Below the pieces are notes generated by a model that saw only the letters and a program-made list of their open reading frames with translations, did not search any database and was not told the DNA's origin. A program made the position numbers and the translations under genes. A stretch of DNA of 64,000 nucleotides from Clostridia bacterium. GTDB lineage: Bacteria > Bacillota > Clostridia > Christensenellales > Borkfalkiaceae. The stretch's first letter is position 1. Each line of letters opens with the position of its first letter. This document shows, in pieces, positions 31,832-41,044 of this stretch. The stretch is taken from the NCBI GenBank assembly GCA_017504165.1, contig JAFVRR010000006.1:1-64000 (forward strand), in the 5' to 3' direction.

Positions 31832-32974
31832 ATGGAAAGAATTAAAGTTACAGCAATTATAGCCGCTGCGGGAAAAGGAAGTAGGAGCGGTCTTAACGAA
31901 AACAAAATATTTTATAATTTAGACGGCGAGCCCGTCATTTTAAAAACGGTAAAAATCTTCGACGAAACGCCTAGAATTGACGAAATTATAATCGTTTATA
32001 GCGAAGGCGAAAAAGAGAGAATTGAGGGGATTTTATCCCCCGTTATTACTAAACCCATTCGCTACGTTTTAGGTGGAAAAACTAGGTTTTTATCCGTTAA
32101 AAACGCCCTTTCTACGATAGATAGCGGAGCGGTTATTATTCACGACGCCGCGCGCCCGCATTTATATAAAGATATATTATCAAAGTGCGTAAAGAGCGTT
32201 TTAGTCGACGGTAGCGCGGTTGTCGGTTCTACCCCTACCGACACTATTATGCAAACGGATAATAAAGATAATATTATCGAGTCTTTAAGGGTTAATAGGT
32301 GGCTTGCAAAAACCCCTCAATGCTTTATGGTAGACAAACTTAAAAAAGCCTACGACCTTGCTGGCGACGGCGAAGGTTTTACCGACGACGCGGGGGTATA
32401 CTGCGCCTTTATAGGCAAGTGCAAACTTATTAAAGACGATAGCGAAAACAAAAAACTTACCCACCCTTGCGATTTTACTAATTCCACCCCTACTTGCGTT
32501 GGCGTTGGCTACGATTTGCACCGACTTGGCGAGAATAGAAAACTTATTTTAGGTGGCGTAGAAATTAAGCACGATAAAGGGCTTATCGGGCATAGCGACG
32601 CAGACGTTTTAACCCACGCTATTATGGACGCGCTACTCTCTAGCGCAAGTTTAAGAGATATAGGCTATCACTTTAGCGATAAAGACGCCAAGTATAAAGA
32701 TATTTCTAGTATGGTATTATTAGATAAAGTAATGGAAATGTTGAAAGAAAAGGGTGTAAAACCACTTTTCGTTTCCGCGGTAATTATGGCGGAAAAGCCA
32801 AAACTTATAGGCTATATTCCCGAAATACAAAAAAACCTTGCAAAAGCCCTTTCTTTACCTATTGAAAAGGTGGGAATAACGGCAACCACTCTTGAAGGCA
32901 TAGGAATAGTCGGCAGAGAAGAAGGCATAGCGTCAAACGCGTACGTTCTATGCTATAAAGAAGGTGATTTATGA
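31832..32974 (+). CDS. ispDF: Bifunctional IspD/IspF isoprenoid enzyme
   Basis: A 380-residue fusion of two MEP-pathway enzymes. Residues about 1-205 are the IspD cytidylyltransferase (IIAAAGKGSRSG nucleotide-binding loop, HDAARP motif, DDAGVY). Residues about 220-380 are the IspF cyclodiphosphate synthase (GVGYDLHRL with the metal-binding Asp and His, HSDADVLTHA, and the C-terminal TTLEGIGIVGREEGI). The intervening enzyme IspE is not in the window. It starts two bases after rqcP and overlaps radA by four bases (ATGA). Confidence 0.95.
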   Translation: MERIKVTAIIAAAGKGSRSGLNENKIFYNLDGEPVILKTVKIFDETPRIDEIIIVYSEGEKERIEGILSPVITKPIRYVLGGKTRFLSVKNALSTIDSGAVIIHDAARPHLYKDILSKCVKSVLVDGSAVVGSTPTDTIMQTDNKDNIIESLRVNRWLAKTPQCFMVDKLKKAYDLAGDGEGFTDDAGVYCAFIGKCKLIKDDSENKKLTHPCDFTNSTPTCVGVGYDLHRLGENRKLILGGVEIKHDKGLIGHSDADVLTHAIMDALLSSASLRDIGYHFSDKDAKYKDISSMVLLDKVMEMLKEKGVKPLFVSAVIMAEKPKLIGYIPEIQKNLAKALSLPIEKVGITATTLEGIGIVGREEGIASNAYVLCYKEGDL

Positions 32975-34347
32975 AAAAGGCAACTAGTAAATACGTTTGT
33001 ACCGAGTGCGGTGGAGTAAGCCCTGCGTGGCTTGGCAAATGCCCAGTTTGCGGTAAGTTTAATACGCTTGTAGAAGAGATAGAAACGCCCCCAGTTTTAG
33101 GCAAGCAAGCCCCTACCCCAACAACAAGACCAAAACCGCTAAAAGATATAGAAAAAGAGCGTATAGAACGGTTTTCTTCAGGCATTAAGGAACTTGACAA
33201 CGTTTTGGGCGGTGGTATTGTACCCTATTCTATCGTACTTATCGGCGGTGACCCGGGGATAGGAAAATCCACAATTTTAACGCAAGTATCATACCACGTT
33301 TCTAAGACTAAAAAAGTCCTTTACGTATCGGCGGAAGAAAGTTTATCTCAGGTTAAAATGAGATGCGATAGGCTTAATATTTCTTCAGACAATTTCCACG
33401 TTTTAAACGAGTGTATGATGGAAAATATCGAAACTTTTATAGATGATTACGAATTTATAGTTATCGACTCTATTCAAACGGTATACTTAAACGCGTTAAC
33501 GGGTTCGGCGGGTTCTGTCGGTCAAGTGAAAGAGTGCGCATCTAATCTTATGCGCATAGCAAAATCTAAGCATAAAACGGTATTTTTAGTCGGCCACGTC
33601 ACTAAAGAAGGCAGTATTGCAGGTCCTAAAGTGCTTGAACATATTATGGATACGGTGCTTTATTTTGAAGGCGAGCCACAAGAAAATCTTAAGATTTTAA
33701 GGGCGGTTAAAAACCGCTTTGGCTCTTCGGAAGAAGTGGGCGTTTTTGAAATGAGCGAAAGCGGTATTAAGGGCGTAAACGACTATAACGGCGTATTTTT
33801 AAGCGACAGCCGTGGCGTATCGTCTGGTAGCGTTGCAACGCCGTCTATTAGCGGTAATAGGTGTATGCCCGTTGAAATTCAAAGTTTGGTTTCTAAAACG
33901 GTTTTTGGTATGCCTAGAAGAATGCCACTTGGAATAGACTATAACCGTATGGTTTTAATTATTGCCGTACTTGAAAGAAAAGCCTATCTCCCCTTTTATA
34001 ATCAAGACGTGTATTTAAACGCAATGGGCGGTATTAAACTTAGCGAGCCCGCAGTCGATTTAGCAATAGCGTTATCGCTTGCAAGCGCCAATAAAAATAT
34101 ACCTATTGACAAAACTTTAACCGCTTTTGGCGAAATAGGCTTAACGGGCGAAGTAAGGGGCGTATCTCAAGCGGAAAAAAGAGTAAACGACTCTATTAAA
34201 TTCGGCTTTAAAAAAATAATAGTTCCTAAAAGGAACTACGATGCCGTGAAAAAATACGAAGATAAAATAGAAATTATCCCCGTATCTCATTTATATCAGG
34301 CAATAAAATTAGTTTTTGCCGACAAACAAGAAGAAAAACAAGATTAA
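32971..34347 (+). CDS. radA: DNA repair protein RadA
   Basis: 458 residues: N-terminal C4 zinc finger (CTECGGVSPAWLGKCPVCGKF, about 10-30), RecA-like ATPase with Walker A GGDPGIGKST (about 90-100), the RadA-specific KNRFG motif, and a C-terminal Lon-like domain ending near residue 450. It promotes branch migration in recombination. Translationally coupled to ispDF; the terminator lies at 34357-34384. Confidence 0.97.
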   Translation: MKKATSKYVCTECGGVSPAWLGKCPVCGKFNTLVEEIETPPVLGKQAPTPTTRPKPLKDIEKERIERFSSGIKELDNVLGGGIVPYSIVLIGGDPGIGKSTILTQVSYHVSKTKKVLYVSAEESLSQVKMRCDRLNISSDNFHVLNECMMENIETFIDDYEFIVIDSIQTVYLNALTGSAGSVGQVKECASNLMRIAKSKHKTVFLVGHVTKEGSIAGPKVLEHIMDTVLYFEGEPQENLKILRAVKNRFGSSEEVGVFEMSESGIKGVNDYNGVFLSDSRGVSSGSVATPSISGNRCMPVEIQSLVSKTVFGMPRRMPLGIDYNRMVLIIAVLERKAYLPFYNQDVYLNAMGGIKLSEPAVDLAIALSLASANKNIPIDKTLTAFGEIGLTGEVRGVSQAEKRVNDSIKFGFKKIIVPKRNYDAVKKYEDKIEIIPVSHLYQAIKLVFADKQEEKQD

Positions 34348-34356
34348 AAAACATTA

Positions 34357-34384
34357 AAAAAGCGGTGCAACTTGCACCGCTTTT
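34357..34384. terminator. Bidirectional terminator between radA and the LRR lipoprotein gene
   Basis: Perfect 13-bp stem AAAAGCGGTGCAA/TTGCACCGCTTTT with A and T runs on either side; serves the convergent genes on both strands. Confidence 0.9.
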
Positions 34385-34392
34385 AGTTTTTA

Positions 34393-35967
34393 TTAATTCC
34401 CTTTATACCCCCAAACTACAGGACGGTTTGAAGAATTCCAACCACTACTCCAACTGATTGGCTCACTTTCTGCCTTACAAGAAATTGTAAGCAAATAGCA
34501 ACCAGAGAACGCACCATTACCTATACTTGTCACACTATTAGGTATTACTATACTTGTAAGGGAATCGCAATCATAGAACGCATATTCACCTATACTTGTC
34601 ACACTGTTTGATATTTCTATACTTTTAAGTGAATCGCAATAAGAAAACGCCCAATCACCTATACTTGTCACGCTGTTTGGTATTTCTATACTGGTAAGCG
34701 AAGTGCAACCAGAGAACGCCCAATCACCTATACTTGTCACGCTGTTTGGTATTACTATATTTGTAAGTGAAGAGCAACCAGAGAACGCCCAATCACCTAT
34801 ACTTGTTACACTGTTTGGTATTACTATACTTGTAAGTGAAGTGCAACATTCGAACGCATCGTCACCTATACTTGTCACGCTGTTTGGTATATCAAACGAA
34901 GTTGCAGTTTTACCAATTGCGTATTGTATTAAAGTTTTACCATCTTTACTGTATAAATTACCGTCTATTGATTTATAATTTGCGTTATTTTCATCAACCT
35001 TTATACTTGTAAGTGAAGTGCAACATTCGAACGCATCACCACCTATACTTGTCACACTGTTTGGTATTACTATACTTGTAAGGGAATCGCAATCATAGAA
35101 TGCATATTTACCTATAGTTGTCACACTGTTTGGTATTACTATACTTGTAAGTGAAGTGCAATAATAGAACGCCCAATCACCTATACTTGTCACACTGTTT
35201 GGTATTACTACACTTGTAAGTGAAGTGCAAGCACGGAACGCATAATCACCTATACTTAAAACAGGTTTATTAAGATATTTATTAGCAATTACAACTTCAG
35301 TATCGGTGCAAGTGCCTATGCCCGAAACACATAAGCCTTCTACCCCGCCAATGGTTATAGGCATGTAAACTAAACCTTCACTAGTTTGTTCAGCACCACA
35401 AACGGTACAAATATTATTTACGTAATTACATTCACCTAATTCGCCATATTTTTCTCTGCATACTTCACAAGACGCTTTTTCAGTACACGTTGCAGTTCCG
35501 CCTTTGTGTTTTTCTACTGTTTGTTTTTCACCACACTCACATTCATACCAATGGTTTTCGGTATCGTACTTTAACGTTTTATAGTCGTGAACGTGTTGTT
35601 CTATTTTTTCATAACCGCATAAACAGGTATTATTAACTAAATTATGTGCAACAATGTTAATCTTTTCACCACACTCACATTCGTACCAATGGTTTTCGGT
35701 ATCGTACTTTAACATTTTATAGTCGTGAACGTGTTGTTCTATTTTTTCATAACCGCATAAACAGGTATTATTAACTAAATTATGTGCAACAATGTTAATC
35801 TTTTCACCACACTCACATTCGTACCAATGGTTTTCAGTATCGTACTTTAACGTTTTATAGTCGTGGGTATGTGCTGGCGTTTCAGGTTCACCACATGCAG
35901 TAAATATACCCAAAATTAAAGTAAAGGCAAAAATAATAGTTAAAGTTTTAAGTAGAAAATTTTTCAT
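34393..35967 (-). CDS. Leucine-rich-repeat (BspA-like) surface lipoprotein with repeated Cys/His modules
   Basis: 524 residues. An N-terminal signal ends in the lipobox LGIFTAC, with Cys25 as the lipidation site. Next come modules of 46 residues starting HDYK.LKYDTENHWYECEC (35-80, 81-126, and a diverged third from 127). The modules are nearly identical in DNA, implying recent duplication. From about 245 to 500 run BspA-type leucine-rich repeats of 23 residues (core [13 protein letters not shown]). Such proteins are displayed on the surface and often bind host or bacterial partners; the ligand here is unknown. It is a single gene with its own promoter (35998-36026). Confidence 0.85.
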   Translation of the reverse strand: MKNFLLKTLTIIFAFTLILGIFTACGEPETPAHTHDYKTLKYDTENHWYECECGEKINIVAHNLVNNTCLCGYEKIEQHVHDYKMLKYDTENHWYECECGEKINIVAHNLVNNTCLCGYEKIEQHVHDYKTLKYDTENHWYECECGEKQTVEKHKGGTATCTEKASCEVCREKYGELGECNYVNNICTVCGAEQTSEGLVYMPITIGGVEGLCVSGIGTCTDTEVVIANKYLNKPVLSIGDYAFRACTSLTSVVIPNSVTSIGDWAFYYCTSLTSIVIPNSVTTIGKYAFYDCDSLTSIVIPNSVTSIGGDAFECCTSLTSIKVDENNANYKSIDGNLYSKDGKTLIQYAIGKTATSFDIPNSVTSIGDDAFECCTSLTSIVIPNSVTSIGDWAFSGCSSLTNIVIPNSVTSIGDWAFSGCTSLTSIEIPNSVTSIGDWAFSYCDSLKSIEISNSVTSIGEYAFYDCDSLTSIVIPNSVTSIGNGAFSGCYLLTISCKAESEPISWSSGWNSSNRPVVWGYKGN

Positions 35968-35997
35968 AATATTCTCATTATTGTTTTAAGTAAAACA

Positions 35998-36026
35998 ATT
36001 ATACCACTATAAAATATATAATGCAA
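35998..36026 (-). promoter_or_regulatory. Sigma-A promoter of the LRR lipoprotein gene
   Basis: TTGCAT (36021-36026), 17-base spacer, perfect TATAAT (35998-36003) on the minus strand, about 30 bases before the start. Confidence 0.7.
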
Positions 36027-36034
36027 GTAAAATA

Positions 36035-36062
36035 AAAAACTTCGGCAATTGCCGAAGTTTTT
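36035..36062 (-). terminator. Terminator of the 576-residue enzyme gene
   Basis: A perfect palindromic stem (AAAAACTTCGGCAA/TTGCCGAAGTTTTT) 17 bases after the stop codon, with T run in the minus direction. Confidence 0.85.
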
Positions 36063-36078
36063 ACGTTTTTAGTGTTAA

Positions 36079-37809
36079 TTAGAATTTGAAGATTACAAAC
36101 CCTGCTGCTGGTACAGTCACGTTATAAGTTTTTCCGTCCACTTTTTCCACTACCGCGTCTTTAACCGCTTGATAGTATACTTCTAAGTTAACGTCTTTCT
36201 TAAACTCTACTTTTACAGTCTTATCCGCTTGATTGTGAATAATATCACCGTAATCTAAATCACGTTCGTTGCCTTCGTTATTAAAGATTGTAAGGTAGTT
36301 TTGACCATTTTCGTCTTTAGAAATAACGTAGTGTAATCCATCAACGTAGCAAGGCATAATTTCCCTTGCAATTTCTTCAATCTTTTTAGCAAGACCTTCG
36401 ATATCGCTACTATCTAAAATATTAAGACCTTTACCTTCGTTTGCTTTAATAAATGCGCCTTCTTTAGTTGCATCGATTAAATATTTATACTTTTTAAGAC
36501 CTTCAATTGGTGTATCTTCATAGATAATATCGAATAAATCGCCAAATCTAGAGTTAGTTAATACGTGACCCTCGTTGCCGTAAATTTCTTCGCCACGAGC
36601 AAACGCCAATTTAAGAACGTCTTCAATATGACCAAAATATTTAATTTCTTCTTCAGTAAGTGGGCTTGACATATAATTATCTTTATAATCGCCAAGTTTC
36701 CAAGGGGTAAAGATATCAGGAAGTTCAATACAACTATACGTATTTGGCATAACGATTGCAAATGGAATATTTGCCTTCATACCGCGGAGTTTTTCTGCGT
36801 TTTTAATAAAGTCTTTCTTAACTTGACCATAGTGAGAAAGTTCAAAAGTTTCCATATTGCTATAACTGCAGTTAAGACCCCATTCTTCAGAGAAGTAATC
36901 CGCACCACTCATTAAAGCGTGGTAGTAAATACGGTTTTGTAAAAGCCTTGAAGAACCGCCGTTTTCGCCGTAAGAACTAAAGTCGTCACCGTGCATAGAT
37001 TGTGGTAAGTACCATTCGTTAGAAGGGTCGTCGTTAAAGCAAGGCATACAATAGCCAATGCCAGGAACTTCACGCCAACATTCGTAGTAAGCGCCCCAAG
37101 TTTTATCGTAAACGTTAGCAATACCACGTGCAAGAGCAACCGCTAAACGCATAAGTGGGATTTGACAGCCAACTTCCGGCATAAAAGTCTTCATTCCCAT
37201 ATCGTATTGAATTTTACTTGCTAAGAAATAACTGTCGCAAGGAAGAATGTTGCCATCGGTATCATTCATTCTTCTAGAGAAAAGTTCTTCCATTTCTTTA
37301 AAGAATTCTTGATAAGTTTCCGCATAAGTCTTACCTGCGTAATAATCTAAATTATCTTGTGAAAAACTGTGAAGTCTAACGCCTTCTGGAGTCATTGCAG
37401 TTTTAGAAAGCATTTTTGCGCCAAGTTCTTCTTTATTATAAGGACCTTTATGGCCCATTACCTTAATAATTCTTGGCCATTCGGCGCGCCTACGGTTTGA
37501 ACCGCTTTCGTGAAGTTGGAAACCTAAGAACCAATCGCCAAGCATTTCTTTATACTCTTTAATAAGTTCTTTATCAAACTTATAGTCGTGCCAAGTAGTA
37601 CCGCCGGCAATTCTATCAACGTAAAAGGCGTAGCCTTTTTCTTTTAACATATTGTATAATTTGCCACCCTTTTTAGCAATTTCGTTAAACTTTGCATCCT
37701 TAGGCATTGGGAAATCGTGTTGAATTTTAAAGCCGGAATCTTTATTTAACATATCGTTTTTAACTAAACCGTCAAAATACTTTTCATTATAAACGTGAAA
37801 AAATTTCAT
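36079..37809 (-). CDS. Unrecognised 576-residue protein, probably a carbohydrate-active enzyme
   Basis: No family recognised with certainty. There is no signal peptide. The sequence is rich in Trp, Tyr, Asp and Glu, with motifs typical of glycosidase active sites (GFQLHESGSNRRRAEWP near 95-112, TWGAYYECWREVPG, MHGDDFSSYGENGG, SEEWGLNCSYS). The last 80 residues look like a beta-sandwich (YLTIFNNEGNERD...), as in (beta/alpha)8-barrel glycosidases with an accessory domain. A cytoplasmic glycoside hydrolase or phosphorylase is my best guess. It is divergent from a PocR/AraC regulator and has its own promoter and terminator, suggesting an inducible single-gene function. Confidence 0.5.
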   Translation of the reverse strand: MKFFHVYNEKYFDGLVKNDMLNKDSGFKIQHDFPMPKDAKFNEIAKKGGKLYNMLKEKGYAFYVDRIAGGTTWHDYKFDKELIKEYKEMLGDWFLGFQLHESGSNRRRAEWPRIIKVMGHKGPYNKEELGAKMLSKTAMTPEGVRLHSFSQDNLDYYAGKTYAETYQEFFKEMEELFSRRMNDTDGNILPCDSYFLASKIQYDMGMKTFMPEVGCQIPLMRLAVALARGIANVYDKTWGAYYECWREVPGIGYCMPCFNDDPSNEWYLPQSMHGDDFSSYGENGGSSRLLQNRIYYHALMSGADYFSEEWGLNCSYSNMETFELSHYGQVKKDFIKNAEKLRGMKANIPFAIVMPNTYSCIELPDIFTPWKLGDYKDNYMSSPLTEEEIKYFGHIEDVLKLAFARGEEIYGNEGHVLTNSRFGDLFDIIYEDTPIEGLKKYKYLIDATKEGAFIKANEGKGLNILDSSDIEGLAKKIEEIAREIMPCYVDGLHYVISKDENGQNYLTIFNNEGNERDLDYGDIIHNQADKTVKVEFKKDVNLEVYYQAVKDAVVEKVDGKTYNVTVPAAGFVIFKF

Positions 37810-37844
37810 AATCTTCTCCTTAACTAATAAAATTTAGTAATTTT

Positions 37845-37873
37845 ATTGTAACATTATTTAAAAAATTTTACAA
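37845..37873 (-). promoter_or_regulatory. Promoter of the 576-residue enzyme gene
   Basis: TTGTAA (37868-37873), 17-base spacer, TACAAT (37845-37850) on the minus strand. The weak -35 fits a promoter that needs an activator such as the divergent AraC-type protein. Confidence 0.5.
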
Positions 37874-37936
37874 TACACTAAACTATTCATTTTTTGCACT
37901 ATATTCCACTTTTTAAAAAATTATATGAAAAAATTA

Positions 37937-37965
37937 TTGCTTTTAAAATTTAAATGTGTTAAATT
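37937..37965 (+). promoter_or_regulatory. Promoter of the PocR/AraC regulator
   Basis: TTGCTT (37937-37942), 17-base spacer, TAAATT (37960-37965), about 30 bases before the start codon. Confidence 0.45.
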
Positions 37966-37998
37966 AAATTTGTAAATATTTTAAGTTTTGGTGATTTT

Positions 37999-38838
37999 AT
38001 GGTACTTAATTACAATCCTAAAGATTTAGAAACGTTAGTTTACGATTTTTATAACGCAACGGGCATTAACCTTAATATTTTAGACGCGAATTTCAATATG
38101 CTTAAATATGAAATATTTAATCATAACTCTTATTGCGGTCTTGTTCAACAATCAAGTAAAGGCGACGTTGCCTGCAATAAGTCAGACCAACTTTTGCTTA
38201 AAAAATGCAAAGAGTCTAGGTCGATGCAAATACACGTTTGCCACGCAGGGCTTATTGATATTGCAATCCCTATTATTTACGATAGTTCTATTATAGGCTA
38301 TATCATTTTAGGACAAATCAAAGGCGATATGGGCTTTGAAAAAATTAAGGAATACGTCAAAGATTTACCCGTAGATTACACTAAACTAGAAGAATATTAT
38401 AATATTCTTCCCGTATTTGACGAAGATAAAATTAAAAGCATTTCCGCTATTGCAGTAATGCTTACAAAATACATACTTTTTGAAAATCTTTTAAAGCCAA
38501 CCCAAACGCAAAGTATTACTAGCGCTATCAACTACATTAACGAAAATTTAAATAAAGACATTACCGTTAGCGACATTGCTAGAGAAGTTCACCTATCTAA
38601 AAGTTATTTATATAAAGTTTTCCACAACAACTTTAACTGTACGATAAGCGAATACGTAAATAGAAAGAGAATTGAACAAGCAAGCGCGCTACTCATAGAA
38701 ACTAACCTTTCCGTTGAAGAAATAGCAAACAAAGTGGGATTTGTCAACATTGCCTACTTTAGTAGATTGTTTAAAAAAACAAAAGGTTCATCACCTCTTA
38801 AATTTAGAAAAAACTACGGACTACAATCGCATATTTAA
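37999..38838 (+). CDS. PocR-domain AraC-family transcriptional regulator
   Basis: 279 residues. Residues about 8-150 match a PocR-type ligand-binding domain (YNATGINLNILD, then CNKSDQLLLKKC and IHVCHAGLIDIAIPI, with spaced Cys and His), and residues about 172-275 form the AraC double helix-turn-helix (DIAREVHLSKSYLYKVFHN and VEEIANKVGFVNIAYFSRLFKK). PocR domains bind small ligands, including glycerol or sugar-related compounds. It is divergent from the unrecognised enzyme gene, which is its most likely target. Confidence 0.85.
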   Translation: MVLNYNPKDLETLVYDFYNATGINLNILDANFNMLKYEIFNHNSYCGLVQQSSKGDVACNKSDQLLLKKCKESRSMQIHVCHAGLIDIAIPIIYDSSIIGYIILGQIKGDMGFEKIKEYVKDLPVDYTKLEEYYNILPVFDEDKIKSISAIAVMLTKYILFENLLKPTQTQSITSAINYINENLNKDITVSDIAREVHLSKSYLYKVFHNNFNCTISEYVNRKRIEQASALLIETNLSVEEIANKVGFVNIAYFSRLFKKTKGSSPLKFRKNYGLQSHI

Positions 38839-38841
38839 TTA

Positions 38842-38871
38842 AAAATCCCGTTGCGGTTGCAACGGGATTTT
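38842..38871. terminator. Bidirectional terminator between convergent genes
   Basis: 13-bp perfect stem AAAATCCCGTTGC/GCAACGGGATTTT with a GGTT loop, between the regulator (plus) and the dehydrogenase (minus). Confidence 0.9.
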
Positions 38872-38881
38872 AATATCTTAT

Positions 38882-40120
38882 CTAAAAATTTTCTAGAAAA
38901 TATTTTTCTGCTTCTTCGCACCAAAGCCCGCCATTTTCTTTTACGATTTTATCCAAAATTTTAAACCTGTTGTCGATTTTGCCTAACTTTTCAAAGTCTT
39001 CAATGGCCGTTAACGGCAAATTTTTATGAGTGTAAATAAGTTTTTTACCACCTTTGATTTTAGGCAAATTTACCGTCGTTTCAATAGCGCTATCTATCCC
39101 CCCGATATGCGTTACCATAACGGACGGATTTATTCGTTTTTCGCCAATAAGCGTAACTATATCGCGTATATCTTCAAGAGTGCTTCCACTCGTTCCCGCA
39201 ACGTGGTGTTGCGCGTAGTGAACGTTGTAAAAATTAAACTTTGCGCTAAACTTTTTATCGATAGGTCCTGCGAAAAAGTTAAGACAGCCGTCAAATGCTA
39301 AAATTTCGTCACCAAGTTCAACAAGCGCTGGAACTGGGGCGTATACGAACACGTCGTCAAACCCACTGCCGCATGTAAACGAAATAAGTTCTTCTTTAGT
39401 TGTTGCAGTAGAAAAAACAAGTTCCACACCCTCTTTTTTAGCCTTTTCAGTTGAAAAAATCAACTTTGCCCTATCAATCCTACATTTATCAATATCGGTA
39501 ACAACAACAAGCGACGGCTTTTTATCGCCGTGCAATGCAATATCGATTGCAACGAGCCCCATAGGACCACAACCTGCTAATATTGCAACTTTACCGCCTT
39601 CTTTTATACCTAAAACGGGCTTTAAATCATTATTTAGGTGTAAACTTTGTTTATAGCCCCTTATAACGCAAGATGCAGGCTCTATAAGTGAACCGTTAAA
39701 ATAAGAATTAGTATTTAATTTAATAAGATAATTGTTTTCAATAATATGTTCGTATACGATAGAATAAGTTGAAAGTCCCCCAATATCACTAAACGAATAA
39801 CCTATCGTTTGGTTATTATCTAAATAAGATAAAACGGGTGGAACGACCACTATATCCCCCTTTTTATATTTAGACGTCCATTTTTCGCCAACTTCAACTA
39901 TTTCCGCACAAAATTCATGACCTAAAATAACGGGATTTTCAGCAACGTTATTAGGAACACGCAAATGATTTTCGCCTTGTAATATCGTTTTATAAGTGGA
40001 CATACAAACACTGTCCGACACTATTTTTATTAATACTTCCCCACTTGTTATTGAGCGCATTTCTATTTCTTCTAACCTAACGTCGTTCGCCCTATGTAAT
40101 CTAATTGCTTTTACTTTCAT
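38882..40120 (-). CDS. Zinc-type medium-chain dehydrogenase, sorbose-1-phosphate reductase-like
   Basis: 412 residues of the medium-chain alcohol dehydrogenase family. The SDSVCMSTYKTILQG and ENPVILGHEFCAEI segments resemble SorE, which interconverts L-sorbose 1-phosphate and glucitol 6-phosphate; the Rossmann motif is GGKVAILAGCGPMG (about 177-190). It follows a class II aldolase by nine bases and shares its promoter, which faces a DeoR regulator. Together they suggest breakdown of a keto- or polyol-phosphate. No sugar kinase or PTS gene is nearby, so the exact sugar is unknown. Confidence 0.75.
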   Translation of the reverse strand: MKVKAIRLHRANDVRLEEIEMRSITSGEVLIKIVSDSVCMSTYKTILQGENHLRVPNNVAENPVILGHEFCAEIVEVGEKWTSKYKKGDIVVVPPVLSYLDNNQTIGYSFSDIGGLSTYSIVYEHIIENNYLIKLNTNSYFNGSLIEPASCVIRGYKQSLHLNNDLKPVLGIKEGGKVAILAGCGPMGLVAIDIALHGDKKPSLVVVTDIDKCRIDRAKLIFSTEKAKKEGVELVFSTATTKEELISFTCGSGFDDVFVYAPVPALVELGDEILAFDGCLNFFAGPIDKKFSAKFNFYNVHYAQHHVAGTSGSTLEDIRDIVTLIGEKRINPSVMVTHIGGIDSAIETTVNLPKIKGGKKLIYTHKNLPLTAIEDFEKLGKIDNRFKILDKIVKENGGLWCEEAEKYFLENF

Positions 40121-40129
40121 AATTTCACC

Positions 40130-40999
40130 TTAAACCCTATTATTACTACCGAAACTTCTAACCTTTTCTCTAACCACTTCTTTCATACCTTTAATTGCAT
40201 TTTCATATACGATATAAGGCCAAGTTGAAGGATTACTCATACCATTTAAAGTGTTTTTTAAGCCTTGATTAAGAGCGAATAAAACGTCCGAATAAATATT
40301 TATTTTTGTAATGCCGTTTTTAATGGCACTTTTTAATTGGTTAATAGGCGTTCCACTTCCCCCGTGTAAAACGAGTGGAATATCGCAAACGGCAGTAATT
40401 TCTTTTAATCTATCTATACGGAGTTCCGGAGTTTTTTGATATACGCCGTGCGCTGTTCCTATTGCAACGGCAAGCGCGTCAACGTTGGTTTTTTCAATGA
40501 ACTTTACAACTTCACTTGGAATGGTTAAACTTTCGTCGGGGTCGGTATCACTACCCGTTTCGCTAATACTACCTACGCTTGCATTTCCAACGTGTCCAAG
40601 TTCCGCTTCAACGCTAATCCCCTTCAAGTGTGCAAACTCTACTACTTTGGCCGTATTTTTAGCATTTTCTTCAAAAGGCAAAATAGACCCGTCATACATA
40701 ACCGAACTAAAACCACTGTCGACTGCTCTTTTAATAAATTCAAAATCTGTAGCATGGTCTAAATGAAAACAAATAGGAATTGTAAAATGCTCGGATATAG
40801 CCTTTACCATTGAAGTTAAATAATTCATATTTTTACCTTGCAAATCTACCCCTAATCCCATTAACAGTGCGGGAGATTTTTCTTCTTCTAAAGTTTCTAA
40901 TACCGCCGTTAACATTTCGTAGTTTGAAATATCAAACGCGGGAATTGCATATTTGTTCATTTTTGCATCTTTAAGCATTTCTTTTAATGAAACTAACAT
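40130..40999 (-). CDS. Class II fructose/tagatose-bisphosphate aldolase family protein
   Basis: 289 residues. Metal-binding residues are visible in CFHLDHATD (about 80-88), VEAELGHVG and LVLHGGSG, and the phosphate-binding GITKINIYSD closes the barrel. The frame stays open for 49 codons upstream, but 40999 is chosen because AGGAG precedes it and the product then starts MLVSLKEMLKDA as in the family. It would cleave a ketose bisphosphate (fructose, tagatose or similar) to triose phosphates. First gene of a two-gene operon with the SorE-like dehydrogenase. Confidence 0.88.
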   Translation of the reverse strand: MLVSLKEMLKDAKMNKYAIPAFDISNYEMLTAVLETLEEEKSPALLMGLGVDLQGKNMNYLTSMVKAISEHFTIPICFHLDHATDFEFIKRAVDSGFSSVMYDGSILPFEENAKNTAKVVEFAHLKGISVEAELGHVGNASVGSISETGSDTDPDESLTIPSEVVKFIEKTNVDALAVAIGTAHGVYQKTPELRIDRLKEITAVCDIPLVLHGGSGTPINQLKSAIKNGITKINIYSDVLFALNQGLKNTLNGMSNPSTWPYIVYENAIKGMKEVVREKVRSFGSNNRV

Positions 41000-41015
41000 A
41001 ATATAACTCCTCATA

Positions 41016-41044
41016 TTGACATAATTATATTGCTTTGATATAAT
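41016..41044 (+). promoter_or_regulatory. Promoter of the DeoR-type regulator
   Basis: Perfect TTGACA (41016-41021), 17-base spacer, perfect TATAAT (41039-41044). Its -10 box overlaps that of the opposing aldolase promoter, so the two promoters should compete. Confidence 0.8.

Noticed and set aside
34500..35250. Regular repeats resembling a CRISPR array
   Set aside because: The period is 69 bases in frame and encodes 23-residue leucine-rich repeats; there are no unique spacers or cas genes.
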